This document shows, in pieces, positions 1 to 8,186 of a stretch of DNA of 34,710 bases. Each line of letters begins with the position of its first letter. Position 1 is the stretch's first letter. A program made the position numbers and the translations under genes. The notes below the pieces were generated by a model. The model searched no databases and was not told the origin of the DNA. It saw only the letters and a program-made list of their open reading frames with translations. This stretch comes from a virus, in the IMG/VR virus record IMGVR_UViG_3300021347_000014, positions 1 to 34,710 of that record. The stretch is one strand, 5' to 3'.

Positions 1-1
1 T

Positions 2-694
2 AGTGGACAAGGTGTATATAAAGAGTTAGATACTTATGTATCAACAGGATATATTGTTACTGCATTAGCTGACTTTTATACATCAGAGAAAAAACAATGG
101 GTAGGTGCAAAGCTAAATACTAATGGTGTAAGTGCTGGAACTGTAGAGTTAGCAACATCAACAATACCAACTGATATAGATAATATAGATTCTGCTACTT
201 GGCAAAACCAGATAACAATAGCATCTGGTGTAGGTGGTGATGAGGAAGTATTGGAGTTAGTAGATGGTAGATGGATTACAGCAAAACTTACTATTACTAC
301 TTCTGATACCTCACAAAGTCCAGAGTTATTATCTTTTGCTATTAGAGGTTTCCAGCTTGTCAATGACTTAGTTGTTGATATGCCAATAAATATATCTGAC
401 CAAATAGAACGACCATTTAGAAAAGCATTACGGATCAATGGTCAAGGTGAATTAATCTATCAAGCTCTTAGAAATAAAGAAGGAAAGAATGTTCAATTAG
501 AGATATATAGACCAGATACTTTATTACGAGGTATAATAGAAAATGTTAGCAGTCCTATTGAAGAAATTTCTCCAAGAGGGTCGGTAACACAATATTGTCT
601 AGTAAGATTTAGAGGTAGTAAAGTAATTGCAACTTCATCTTCTGGACAAGGATTAGGAATACAATTATTAGGTGTAAATAATTTAGGATTATAG
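2..694 (+). CDS. Phage tail or baseplate-like protein, 5' end missing
   Basis: The frame is open from the window's left edge to the TAG at 692-694, giving 230 visible residues without an obvious start, so the gene is cut by the edge. An internal ATG at 251 is not preferred because the upstream stretch reads as good protein (for example TSEKKQWVGAKLNTNG). The protein looks beta-rich and has no motif I recognise. Its stop is followed directly by the ATG of a tail-fibre gene at 695, so it is probably the last tail or baseplate gene before the fibre locus. Role inferred from context only. Confidence 0.6.
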   Translation, partial: SGQGVYKELDTYVSTGYIVTALADFYTSEKKQWVGAKLNTNGVSAGTVELATSTIPTDIDNIDSATWQNQITIASGVGGDEEVLELVDGRWITAKLTITTSDTSQSPELLSFAIRGFQLVNDLVVDMPINISDQIERPFRKALRINGQGELIYQALRNKEGKNVQLEIYRPDTLLRGIIENVSSPIEEISPRGSVTQYCLVRFRGSKVIATSSSGQGLGIQLLGVNNLGL

Positions 695-2485
695 ATGACA
701 GCACAAGAAACGAATTTATTTAACGCATTTGAAACAACCTTAGCAACAACTATGGGTTCATCAGATACAACTTTAACAGTTGCAGCAGTAACAGATAGTT
801 ACCCAACAACTTTATCAGCACCTTTTTATATTGTTATTAACCCTGACAGTGCTACTAACAGAGAAGTGATCCTTGTTACAGCAGTAAACACAGGAACAAA
901 AGAATTAACAACATCAGTTCCCAATAGATATTTACAAGGTTCTGCTGCTAGTTCAGGATTATCACACTCATCTGGACAAGTTGTCAGAATGGCACCTTTA
1001 CAACAACACATAGAGGACATCAATGACAGAGTAGATACCATTATTAATGAAGATGGTACAGCAGTCAATACATCATTATTCTTAGATGAAGATGATATGG
1101 TATCTGACAGTGCTACTAAAGGTGTAACACAACAATCAGTTAAGGCTTATGTAGATAGCCAGGTAACAGCACAAGACTTAGATTTCTTGGGAGATACTGG
1201 AAGTGGTGCAGTTGATTTAGATTCACAAAACTTTACCATAGCAGGTACAGCAGATGAAATTGAAACAAGTGCATCAGGTCAAACTTTAACCATAGGATTA
1301 CCAAGTTCTATAACTGTAGATGTACAAGGTGACTTAACAGGTAATGTTACTGCTACTTCTGTACTTGCAGATGGCGTAACAGCTACTACACAAAGTGCTG
1401 GAGATAACAGTACTAAGGTAGCTACTACTGCCTATGTTGATTCTATATCTGTAGATGATAACTTAACAGTTAGTGATGGTACAACTTCTACAACAATAGA
1501 TTTAGATACACAAACATTTAGCGTTTTAGGAACTGCGAATGAAATAGAAACTACTACTTCTGCACAGACTATAACAATAGGTTTACCATCAAATATTACA
1601 GTCAATGTAACTGGTCAAGTATCAGATATATCTAACCACAGTACAACAGATTTAACAGAAGGTACAAACCTTTATTATACAACTGCAAGATTTGATACAG
1701 CTTTTAGTGGTAAATCTACTACTGACTTATCAGAAGGTACAAATCTTTATTACACAGATGCAAGAGCAAACTCTGCTATAGATACAAGAGTAGATAAAGC
1801 ATTTGTTGATGCTCTTAATGTAGATGCAGATACCCTAGATGGTAATGACAGTACAGCATTTGCTACTTCTGCACAAGGTGCATTAGCTGATAGTGCAATA
1901 CAACCAACAGATGGTGTAGGTGACTTATCAGATGTAGATACAACAGGTGTAACTAATGGACAAGTACTAGCTTACAACTCTACTTCTGGAGATTTTGAAC
2001 CTGCTGACCCAACAACTGGAGATATAACAGCAGTCAACACAAACGCTGATTCTGGTTTAGCTGGTGGTGCTGCATCAGGAGATGTTGACCTTACTATAGA
2101 CCCATCAAACTTAGCAGATGGTTCAGGTATAACAGTAGATACTTCTAACGACTTACTTATTTTAGAAGATGTTACAGATGGTACAGTTTACAAAGTTAAA
2201 CCATCACAGATCGCTTCAGGTTCTGCTAACGCATTAACAGATGGAGATTCAGATTTAACAATTACAGATGGTATCAATAATGGTTTAGATTACAACTTAG
2301 ATAGTACAGATATGGCTACTTGGAATACAGGTGGTATTGCCTTAACAACTAATGGTGGTATCTTTAGACATCATCAAACCCAAGCTGCTACTTATACTGT
2401 GGCAACAGATGAAGGAGCAGTTTTAGCTGGACCAATAACAATCACAGGTACAGTAACAAATAATGGTACAATGGTAGTCATCTAA
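695..2485 (+). CDS. Tail fibre protein with internal repeats
   Basis: A 596-residue, Thr/Ser/Asp/Gly-rich, cysteine-free protein typical of marine phage tail fibres. Two repeat types are visible. A roughly 40-residue block beginning near residues 174 and 269 shares the pattern DLD(S/T)Q.F...GTA.EIET...Q(T)(L/I)TIGLPS. A 25-residue block beginning at residues 317 and 342 shares TTDL(T/S)EGTNLYYT.AR, a motif widespread in long phage fibres. The N-terminal part probably attaches to the virion and the C-terminal strand-rich segment ends in TITGTVTNNGTMVVI. It starts immediately after the upstream stop and its TAA overlaps the next ATG (TAATG), so translation is coupled. Fibre assignment is fairly safe; the receptor is unknown. 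Confidence 0.8.
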   Translation: MTAQETNLFNAFETTLATTMGSSDTTLTVAAVTDSYPTTLSAPFYIVINPDSATNREVILVTAVNTGTKELTTSVPNRYLQGSAASSGLSHSSGQVVRMAPLQQHIEDINDRVDTIINEDGTAVNTSLFLDEDDMVSDSATKGVTQQSVKAYVDSQVTAQDLDFLGDTGSGAVDLDSQNFTIAGTADEIETSASGQTLTIGLPSSITVDVQGDLTGNVTATSVLADGVTATTQSAGDNSTKVATTAYVDSISVDDNLTVSDGTTSTTIDLDTQTFSVLGTANEIETTTSAQTITIGLPSNITVNVTGQVSDISNHSTTDLTEGTNLYYTTARFDTAFSGKSTTDLSEGTNLYYTDARANSAIDTRVDKAFVDALNVDADTLDGNDSTAFATSAQGALADSAIQPTDGVGDLSDVDTTGVTNGQVLAYNSTSGDFEPADPTTGDITAVNTNADSGLAGGAASGDVDLTIDPSNLADGSGITVDTSNDLLILEDVTDGTVYKVKPSQIASGSANALTDGDSDLTITDGINNGLDYNLDSTDMATWNTGGIALTTNGGIFRHHQTQAATYTVATDEGAVLAGPITITGTVTNNGTMVVI

Positions 2486-2676
2486 TGACTAATGTAAAAG
2501 TAAACACAATATCTACATCAAGTGGCAACAATGTTGCTATGCAAGTGCCTTTAAATTTAAAGTCTTATACAACTACAGAACGCAACGCTTTAACAAGTTC
2601 TGCTGGAGATGTGATATACAACACCACAGACAGTAAAGTACAGTTCTACAATGGAAGCAGTTGGGGTGATTTATAA
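2485..2676 (+). CDS. Stand-alone 63-aa 'LKSYTT' fibre module
   Basis: This small protein consists almost entirely of the module that begins the next two genes: an N-terminal NVKVNTIS...GNNVA segment, then LKSYTTTERNALTSSAGDVIY, then VQFYNGSSW. The module resembles the short beta-structured 'FNTTTNKLQVYNGSAW' segment common in phage fibre proteins. It overlaps its neighbours by one base at each end (TAATG). It could be a trimming remnant of a longer adhesin or a working small fibre adaptor. The TAATG coupling and intact frame argue that it is translated. Confidence 0.7.
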   Translation: MTNVKVNTISTSSGNNVAMQVPLNLKSYTTTERNALTSSAGDVIYNTTDSKVQFYNGSSWGDL

Positions 2677-3734
2677 TGAGTACATTAGAAACTAACTCTA
2701 TAGGTAAATACTCTGGTAATAATGTTTCTGTTGATGATGCTTTAAATTTAAAGTCATACACCACAACACAAAGAGATGCACTTACATCAGTTGCTGGAGA
2801 TACTATATACAACTCTACTGACAATAAAGTTCAAGTATATACAGGTTCAGCTTGGGAAAACTTAGGTGGAACTGAAGCAGTAAGTACGCAACTATTAATT
2901 ATTGGTGGTGGTGGAGGTATGAGAAATGATGCACAAGGTGGTGGTGGTGCTGGTGCAGGAGAATTTATTGATGAGGAAATATTTTTATCTCCATCTACTA
3001 ACTATACAGTTACAGTTGGTGGTGGTGGAAGTTCTGGTGGTGGTAATGGAAGCCCTACTTCTGTTGGAGAATTATCTGCTACTGGTGGAGGATATGGTGG
3101 TAGAGGTCTAAACTTTATAAATGATAGCACACTTGCTCTTAGAGGTGGTAGTGGTGCTTCTGGTGGTGGTGGTGCTTCTACAAATAGAAATATAGGAACA
3201 ACTCCTGCTGGTTATGGAAGTGCTAAAAATGGTAATAATGGTGGTTCTGGTAGATGTAGTGATGGAAACTCTAACGATAGAGTTGGTGGTGGTGGTGGTG
3301 GTGCAGGTGCTGCTGGAACAAATGCTTCATCACAAACAGCAGGTAATGGTGGTAATGGACTTACTACAACAATTATTACTACAACACAAGCTGGTACTTA
3401 TTCAGTAGGAGAAGTATCTGGTTCTGATTTATATTTTGCAGGTGGTGGAGGTGGTGGAGGTAAATCTAGTAATGGTACAGGTGGTCTTGGTGGTGGAGGA
3501 AACGAAGGTCAAAATGGTACTGCTAACACAGGTGGTGGTGCTGGTGGTTCTTTTAGTGATACTCAAACTCCCCCAAATTATTCTGGAGGAAGTGGTTGTG
3601 TTATTATCAAATATTCATCAGACTATTCAATCACAGTTGGTGCAGGTTTAACTTCAAGTACAGTATCAGACCCACCAACAGGATATAAAATAGAGATTTT
3701 TACAGCAGGAACAGGAACAGTGAGCTTTGCATAA
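2676..3734 (+). CDS. Glycine-rich tail adhesin (copy 1)
   Basis: A 352-residue protein with an N-terminal module (about residues 1-65: ETNSIG...GNNVS, LKSYTTTQRDALTS, VQVYTGSAW) homologous to the two neighbouring genes. A short beta strand (STQLLIIGGGGG) leads into a long glycine-rich domain (about residues 74-310) full of GGGG, GGSG and GGNG tracts. A beta-rich end (CVIIKYSSDYSI ... TAGTGTVSFA) closes it. This resembles phage glycine-rich receptor-binding domains, where Gly tracts can pack as polyglycine-II helices and loops vary to bind receptors. Start and stop overlap neighbouring genes as TAATG. Frame-shifted open frames inside the GGT repeats are translation shadows. Confidence 0.75.
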   Translation: MSTLETNSIGKYSGNNVSVDDALNLKSYTTTQRDALTSVAGDTIYNSTDNKVQVYTGSAWENLGGTEAVSTQLLIIGGGGGMRNDAQGGGGAGAGEFIDEEIFLSPSTNYTVTVGGGGSSGGGNGSPTSVGELSATGGGYGGRGLNFINDSTLALRGGSGASGGGGASTNRNIGTTPAGYGSAKNGNNGGSGRCSDGNSNDRVGGGGGGAGAAGTNASSQTAGNGGNGLTTTIITTTQAGTYSVGEVSGSDLYFAGGGGGGGKSSNGTGGLGGGGNEGQNGTANTGGGAGGSFSDTQTPPNYSGGSGCVIIKYSSDYSITVGAGLTSSTVSDPPTGYKIEIFTAGTGTVSFA

Positions 3735-4798
3735 TGAGTGAATTAAAAACAAATAAGATTTCAACAAATGACCAAAACAATGTAGCTATAGATAATGCAC
3801 TTGGATTAAAGTCATACACAGAAGCACAAAGAGATGCTTTGACTGCTAGTGCTGGTGATGTAGTTTATAACTCTGACAATGGAACAATAGATTTTTATAA
3901 TGGTACAGCTTGGTTTTCAACAAGTGGTAGTACTTTTTCTTTTACAATGCAGTCTTTAGTTATAGCAGGTGGAGCAGGTGGTGGTTCTGGTAGAGGTGCT
4001 GGTGGTGGAGCTGGAGGTTATAGAAACTCTTACGCTAGTGAAACTTCTGGTCGTAATAGTTCTACAGAAAGTACTTTAAGTCTTGCTAAAAATACAAGTT
4101 ATACAGTATCTGTAGGTGGTGGTGGAGCAGGTGGTGGTGGAACTGGTACTAATGGTGTAAATTCATTTTTTTCAACAATAACTTCTACTGGTGGAGGTGG
4201 TGGTGCTGTTGGTTTATCTGGTGGAACAGCAGGTAATACTGGTGGTGCAGGTGGTGGAGGTTCTGGTTTATCTGGCAATGCTGGAGCAGGAGGTACAGGT
4301 ACTACTGGACAAGGTTTTGATGGTGGTGCTGGTACAAGTAATGGAGAAGGTTACTCTGGTGGTGGTGGAGGAGGAGCTGGAACTGCTGGTACAAATGGTA
4401 CTTCTGGTGGAGGTGTTGCTGGTGGTAATGGTTTAGCTTCTTCTATTACTGGTTCTAGTGTAACTAGAGCAGGTGGTGGTGGTTCTGGTGCTTATGACCC
4501 TTTTGGTAATGGTGGAGCAGGAGGAACTGGTGGAGGTGGTACTGGTGGAAAAGCAGACCAATCAGTTAATATTGCTGCTACTGCTGGAACTGTTAATACA
4601 GGTTCTGGTGGAGGAGGTGGTGGTAATGGACAAAATGCTGCAAGTGGTGGTTCTGGAGTTGTAATACTTAGATGGGCAACAGCTGATGCTACAATAAGTC
4701 CAACAAGAACAGGTCTAGTAGATGGTGGAGTACTAACAGATGGTTCAGATAGTTATATAGTTTTTACTGGTGGAACAGGAACAATTACATTTAGCTGA
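3734..4798 (+). CDS. Glycine-rich tail adhesin (copy 2)
   Basis: A 354-residue paralogue of the preceding gene. The N-terminal module (SELKTNKIS, NNVAIDNALGLKSYTEAQ, TIDFYNGTAW) is followed by QSLVIAGGAGGGSG and a glycine-rich region to about residue 310. It ends in GVVILRW ... DSYIVFTGGTGTITFS, the same terminal strand pattern as copy 1. The Gly-rich parts differ in loop sequence between copies while both ends are conserved, as expected for adhesins that diversify their receptor-contact loops. The start overlaps the upstream stop (TAATG). Role as a receptor-binding or fibre-tip protein is inferred from family resemblance. Confidence 0.75.
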   Translation: MSELKTNKISTNDQNNVAIDNALGLKSYTEAQRDALTASAGDVVYNSDNGTIDFYNGTAWFSTSGSTFSFTMQSLVIAGGAGGGSGRGAGGGAGGYRNSYASETSGRNSSTESTLSLAKNTSYTVSVGGGGAGGGGTGTNGVNSFFSTITSTGGGGGAVGLSGGTAGNTGGAGGGGSGLSGNAGAGGTGTTGQGFDGGAGTSNGEGYSGGGGGGAGTAGTNGTSGGGVAGGNGLASSITGSSVTRAGGGGSGAYDPFGNGGAGGTGGGGTGGKADQSVNIAATAGTVNTGSGGGGGGNGQNAASGGSGVVILRWATADATISPTRTGLVDGGVLTDGSDSYIVFTGGTGTITFS

Positions 4799-4813
4799 TA
4801 TAATAGGAGAGAT

Positions 4814-5203
4814 ATGGCACATTACGCATTTATAAACGATAACAACATAGTGACAGAAGTCATTGTTGGTATTAATGAGGACAATACAGAAACTTTACCA
4901 GAAGGCTTTGCTGACTGGGAGGCCTGGTATGGAGATTTTAGAGGACAGACTTGTAAAAGAACTTCCTATAACACAAGTGCTAATGCACACAGTGGAGATG
5001 GAACTCCTTTTAGAGGTAACTATGCAGGTATAGGATATACTTATGATCCAGACAATGATGTATTCTTAGCACCTAAACCTTATAGCCAGTGGATATTAGA
5101 TCAAGATACTTGGACTTGGGAAGCACCAACAGCTATGCCTGATGATGGTAACCAATATGTTTGGAATGAGAACACAGGAGCTTGGGAACAGGTAGTTAGC
5201 TAA
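4814..5203 (+). CDS. Conserved phage structural protein (MAHYAFINDNNIVTEV family)
   Basis: A 129-residue protein beginning MAHYAFINDNNIVTEVIVG, with CKRTSYNTSANAH near the middle, FRGNYAGIGYTYD and a C-terminal PKPYSQWILDQDTWTWEAP segment. This combination is a family often seen beside tail-fibre genes in marine phages; its exact function is not established. A strong Shine-Dalgarno sequence (TAGGAGAG) sits just before the ATG. It is the first gene here not coupled by overlap to the gene before it, although its stop overlaps the next ATG. Probably a virion or tail accessory protein. Confidence 0.75.
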   Translation: MAHYAFINDNNIVTEVIVGINEDNTETLPEGFADWEAWYGDFRGQTCKRTSYNTSANAHSGDGTPFRGNYAGIGYTYDPDNDVFLAPKPYSQWILDQDTWTWEAPTAMPDDGNQYVWNENTGAWEQVVS

Positions 5204-5604
5204 TGGCTAGTGAACTTAAAGTAGATATAGTTTCTGAAAAAACTACAAGCAATACTATACAACTAGGCAACACAGTATCAGAAGATGTTACTGCTGTTAC
5301 TTCTAGCTCTGGTACATTAACCTTAGATGCTAGTGTTGGTGGTTTCTTTACAGTTGCATTATCAGAAGATGTAACTACTTGGACAATCAGTAACCTACCA
5401 GCAGGTAGAGCTACAGTTATTACAGTAAGATTTACACAAGACAGTACAGATAGAACTGTTGTTTCTACGATCAATACAGTTGCTGCTAAGACAGCAGGTG
5501 GAGCAGGTTGGACAATGTCCACAGGTTCTGGAGTAATTGATATAGTCACAGTCCTCTTTGATGGAACAAATTATTATTTAGTACCTCAACAAGCCTGGAG
5601 TTAA
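5203..5604 (+). CDS. Small tail-fibre-like protein
   Basis: A 133-residue, Thr/Val-rich, cysteine-free protein. Its first 20 residues (ELKVDIVSEKTTSNTIQLG) resemble the N-termini of the three genes at 2485, 2676 and 3734, suggesting a shared virion-anchoring peptide followed by a different body. The body alternates hydrophobic and polar residues as expected for beta strands and ends VLFDGTNYYLVPQQAWS, a pattern common at the ends of phage fibre domains. It overlaps the preceding stop by one base. Confidence 0.65.
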   Translation: MASELKVDIVSEKTTSNTIQLGNTVSEDVTAVTSSSGTLTLDASVGGFFTVALSEDVTTWTISNLPAGRATVITVRFTQDSTDRTVVSTINTVAAKTAGGAGWTMSTGSGVIDIVTVLFDGTNYYLVPQQAWS

Positions 5605-5605
5605 T

Positions 5606-6181
5606 ATGCCTATTGGACAAGCTAAGTTTGGCTTACTAGGAGGAGTAGTTGACCCAGGTAAATTAGAATTAATTGAAACTATAAATGTAACAACTTCAGG
5701 AACTGCAACTTTTACAAGTTTAGGAACTTATAATGTTCATTTTGCAACTTATAACAATATAAAAGTTGATAATAATGCCAATGAATTAGTTGTTGAATTA
5801 TCATCTAATGGTGGTACTAGTTGGATTAGGTCAGGTGGCGATTACCAGTTTGGAAGTCAATATGGTACTGCTTCTGGCTCATTTTTAGACCCAAATAGTT
5901 CAAGTGCTAATAATTTTCCTTTAACTCATTCAGGTGGTGGTGCTACTTTAGAAACAATTAATGGCTATGTATATCTTTACAATCTTGTTAATGACCAATT
6001 TTCATATTCAACAATGCACAGTTCATATATGAATAGTAGTGCAATAGCAACAATGTATTTTGGTTATGCAGGTTTAGAGGATGCAACAAATAGAACTATT
6101 GATGCAATTAGGTTTTTGTCTAAAAATAGTCCTTTTGGAATTACAGGAACAGTTTCCCTATATGGAATTGCAGAAAGTTAA
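5606..6181 (+). CDS. Beta-rich tail or receptor-binding protein (copy 1 of 3)
   Basis: A 191-residue protein with NVTTSGTATFTSLGTYN near the N-terminus and GITGTVSLYGIAES at the C-terminus. The last strand (xGTxxLYGI) recurs in the next two genes, which are of similar size, so the three look like tandem paralogues. The pattern suggests a beta-sandwich head domain like those of small receptor-binding proteins; this is inference. A GGAG sequence inside the end of the preceding gene lies at good spacing for the ATG at 5606. Confidence 0.65.
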   Translation: MPIGQAKFGLLGGVVDPGKLELIETINVTTSGTATFTSLGTYNVHFATYNNIKVDNNANELVVELSSNGGTSWIRSGGDYQFGSQYGTASGSFLDPNSSSANNFPLTHSGGGATLETINGYVYLYNLVNDQFSYSTMHSSYMNSSAIATMYFGYAGLEDATNRTIDAIRFLSKNSPFGITGTVSLYGIAES

Positions 6182-6184
6182 ATT

Positions 6185-6703
6185 ATGGCAGGAAGTTTAG
6201 AATTTATAAAAAATGGTGGCACTTCAACTTCTGTTGCAAGTGTAAGTATTACAGATTGTTTCAATGATAATTATGATGTTTATAAAATAGTAGTTGATAA
6301 ACAGTTAAGTAATGTTGCAAGTTATAATTTAAGATTTATAAATAGTGGTGGAACAGTAATATCAACTGCAAATTATGATTATGCTACTTTATTAATGATA
6401 AGTAATGCTGCTAATTCTGAAAGTAAAGCTACTAATCAAAATCAAATTAATGGGTTTTTATCTGTAGATGCAAGAGCTTTAGATACACATAATGGAGGAG
6501 CAATACTTTATGTTTTTAATCCTACTTCAAGTTCATACACTTTTGTTTTACATCAATCAACATATCTAAATAGTGGCTCTGGTATGAGAGGTAGAAAATC
6601 TATAGGAGTTTTAAAAACAACTGATGATATAACAGGTTTATATTTTGCTCTATCAACAGGCAATATTGAAAATCTTAATGTAAATATATATGGAGTTAAA
6701 TAA
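6185..6703 (+). CDS. Beta-rich tail or receptor-binding protein (copy 2 of 3)
   Basis: A 172-residue protein beginning MAGSLEFIKNGGTSTS, with NYDVYKIVVDK in the N-terminal half, and ending STGNIENLNVNIYGVK. It shares the MAGSL start, the YDVY strand, an (S)NYD(.)A segment and the GNI...YG end with the next gene; these two are clearly related. No enzyme motif is visible. It starts four bases after the upstream stop, and its own stop overlaps the next ATG. Confidence 0.65.
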   Translation: MAGSLEFIKNGGTSTSVASVSITDCFNDNYDVYKIVVDKQLSNVASYNLRFINSGGTVISTANYDYATLLMISNAANSESKATNQNQINGFLSVDARALDTHNGGAILYVFNPTSSSYTFVLHQSTYLNSGSGMRGRKSIGVLKTTDDITGLYFALSTGNIENLNVNIYGVK

Positions 6704-7224
6704 TGGCAGGTAGCTTAATAAAAATAGATGAAGAAATAGTTACATCAGCAACTGCAAGTGTTACTTTAGGAGATGATAAATGGGATACTTCTTATGATGT
6801 GTATATGGTACAAGTTATAAATGTTGCTACTGATACTGATGCCAAAGGTGTTAGATTTAGATTTACTGTTAGTGGCACTCCAGATACATCAAGTAATTAT
6901 GATAGAGCTTATAAAAATCTAAGAGCAGATAGTGCTTTTAGTAATATTGCTTATACAAATCAAGCTGAACTTGATTTAGGAAATGCTGGAACAGGAACAC
7001 AAGAGTTGGTTAATGCTACTCAATACTTATTTAATTTTAACAATGCAAGTGAATATTCTTTTTGTACTGTTGAAGCAAGTAACAGAAATCAAGATGCACA
7101 TTTAAGAGGATTTCAAGGTGGTGGAGTTTTAACAGTAGCACAAGCAACAGATGGTGTTCAATATTTTATGCAAAGTGGAAACATAGCTAGTGGAACATTC
7201 ACTTTATATGGTCTAGCTAAGTAA
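6703..7224 (+). CDS. Beta-rich tail or receptor-binding protein (copy 3 of 3)
   Basis: A 173-residue paralogue of the gene before it: MAGSLIKIDEEIV, TSYDVYMVQVINV, RFRFTVSG, SSNYDRAYKN, and SGNIASGTFTLYGLAK at the end. Conserved start, YDVY strand and terminal LYG strand with divergent middles indicate tandem duplication followed by divergence. Probably a virion surface protein; which structure it joins is unknown. Confidence 0.65.
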   Translation: MAGSLIKIDEEIVTSATASVTLGDDKWDTSYDVYMVQVINVATDTDAKGVRFRFTVSGTPDTSSNYDRAYKNLRADSAFSNIAYTNQAELDLGNAGTGTQELVNATQYLFNFNNASEYSFCTVEASNRNQDAHLRGFQGGGVLTVAQATDGVQYFMQSGNIASGTFTLYGLAK

Positions 7225-7247
7225 AAGTATGGTAAGATAGGAGAGAT

Positions 7248-7556
7248 ATGACATTAGAAGAATTTAAAACAGAATGTAGAACAGAACTTCAAGCTCTTAG
7301 AGATGGAGATGGTATCTATAAGCAGGTTAATAATGAAAGATTGCCAATATCAGATAGTGATTTTGAGCAGATGGTTATTGATTGTGCTAATAGTAAGTTT
7401 GATGAACAACAAAATGGTTACATACAAGCAAGGCAAGAGGCTTATGGTTCTGTACAAGACCAACTAGATATGCAGTATTGGGATGGTGTTAATGGTACAA
7501 CTACCTGGGCTGACCACATTGCACAAGTAAAATCTGATAACCCTAAACCTGAATAA
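7248..7556 (+). CDS. Conserved tail-associated protein (QLDMxYWDGxNGTTxW family)
   Basis: A 102-residue protein with a helical N-terminus and the segment RQEAYGSVQDQLDMQYWD followed by NGTTTWADHIAQVKSDNPKP. This C-terminal motif is widespread in small phage proteins encoded after tail-fibre genes; some relatives are annotated as tail assembly or XkdW-like proteins, without a settled function. It has its own strong ribosome-binding site (TAGGAGAGATATG), nearly identical to that of the gene at 4814. It closes the tail locus before the lysis genes. Confidence 0.7.
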   Translation: MTLEEFKTECRTELQALRDGDGIYKQVNNERLPISDSDFEQMVIDCANSKFDEQQNGYIQARQEAYGSVQDQLDMQYWDGVNGTTTWADHIAQVKSDNPKPE

Positions 7557-7581
7557 ATAATCGTGTGATAAAATCCATAGT

Positions 7582-7725
7582 ATGGATTATTTAATTGGTT
7601 TTCTTTTAGGTTATTTTTTAAAAGAAACTCTGGGATTTATTAAAAGAATAAGTGATTACGATTTGAATAATCGTATGTCCTATAAAGATGAATGGGATTT
7701 TCTAAGTCACGAGGACCTACCATAA
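7582..7725 (+). CDS. Small membrane-anchored protein (47 aa)
   Basis: An ATG at 7582 opens a 47-residue frame: MDYLIGFLLGYFLKETLGFI, a hydrophobic N-terminal segment that could span the membrane, followed by a charged tail ending EWDFLSHEDLP. No good Shine-Dalgarno is visible before the ATG, which lowers confidence. It lies at the head of the lysis cluster and its stop at 7723-7725 falls two bases before the ATG of the next gene, suggesting coupling. It may be a lysis accessory protein. Confidence 0.5.
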   Translation: MDYLIGFLLGYFLKETLGFIKRISDYDLNNRMSYKDEWDFLSHEDLP

Positions 7726-7727
7726 AA

Positions 7728-7898
7728 ATGAGTACTAATGGTAACGGCTTTACACAAAAGGAACTATTAAAATTGGTCATAGAAAGATTAGATAGACTAG
7801 AAGAAAAACTAGATAACAAATTGGATAAATCAGAATTTTATAAAGTATTAGGATTAGTTGCCACAGTTATATTAATTGTTGGTAGCTTAACAATGTAA
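7728..7898 (+). CDS. XhlA-like coiled-coil membrane protein
   Basis: A 56-residue protein: a charged N-terminal coiled coil (KELLKLVIERLDRLEEKLDN) and a C-terminal transmembrane segment (LGLVATVILIVGSLTM). This layout matches haemolysin XhlA-type phage lysis accessory proteins, which sit in the membrane and aid holin-endolysin lysis. An in-frame ATG at 7692 would add 12 residues but overlaps the preceding gene and lacks a better ribosome site, so 7728 is chosen. Its TAA overlaps the next ATG. Confidence 0.6.
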   Translation: MSTNGNGFTQKELLKLVIERLDRLEEKLDNKLDKSEFYKVLGLVATVILIVGSLTM

Positions 7899-8110
7899 TG
7901 AAAGCACAAGTAAACCTAAGTCAAGTATTACAAGGTGGACTTGCTGCATTAGTTGCTTGGTTATTTAACACAGTCAATACATTGCAGTCACAAGTTGCAG
8001 TGTATATGATACAGATACAAAAGCTAGAAGAAAATATTGTAGGTCTAGCTATGAGAGAAAGAGAACTAAACTCTGCATTAACAGATGTTCTCATTAAGTT
8101 AGGAGGATAG
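7898..8110 (+). CDS. Small membrane/coiled-coil protein of the lysis cluster
   Basis: A 70-residue protein with a hydrophobic stretch (VLQGGLAALVAWLFNTV, about residues 9-26) followed by an amphipathic helix rich in Gln, Glu and Arg. This is the reverse layout of the preceding gene. It overlaps that gene as TAATG. Candidate roles are a spanin-like or anti-holin-like component; the sequence does not decide. The codons at its 3' end contain AGGAGG, which is the ribosome-binding site of the next micro-gene. Confidence 0.55.
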   Translation: MKAQVNLSQVLQGGLAALVAWLFNTVNTLQSQVAVYMIQIQKLEENIVGLAMRERELNSALTDVLIKLGG

Positions 8111-8111
8111 T

Positions 8112-8150
8112 ATGGACTGTTGTGGTAATGGTTGTTGTGGTGGTAGTTGA
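8112..8150 (+). CDS. Cysteine-rich micropeptide (12 aa)
   Basis: A perfect Shine-Dalgarno AGGAGG (8101-8106) lies five bases before an ATG at 8112. The ATG opens a 12-residue frame, MDCCGNGCCGGS, ending TGA at 8148-8150. Four of twelve residues are cysteines arranged as two CC pairs, so it could bind metal or form disulphides. It is too short to confirm as a gene from one sequence, but the ribosome site is the best in the neighbourhood and nothing else starts there. Function unknown. Confidence 0.4.
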   Translation: MDCCGNGCCGGS

Positions 8151-8186
8151 TAGAGCTTTTAATAGCACTGGTAATAGGAAATAAAA

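Noticed and set aside
3000-4640. Short GGT/GGA repeats considered as a CRISPR or DNA repeat array
   Set aside because: The repeats are in frame, encode glycine tracts in adhesins, and have no regular spacers.
2926-4664. Val/Leu-rich frames of 61-81 residues in another frame of the Gly-rich genes
   Set aside because: GGT and GGA repeats read out of frame give runs of Val, Leu and Glu; no ribosome sites. They are shadows of the adhesin genes.
7692-7727. An upstream ATG for the XhlA-like gene
   Set aside because: It would overlap the 47-residue gene before it and has no better ribosome site; the ATG at 7728 gives the usual family layout.
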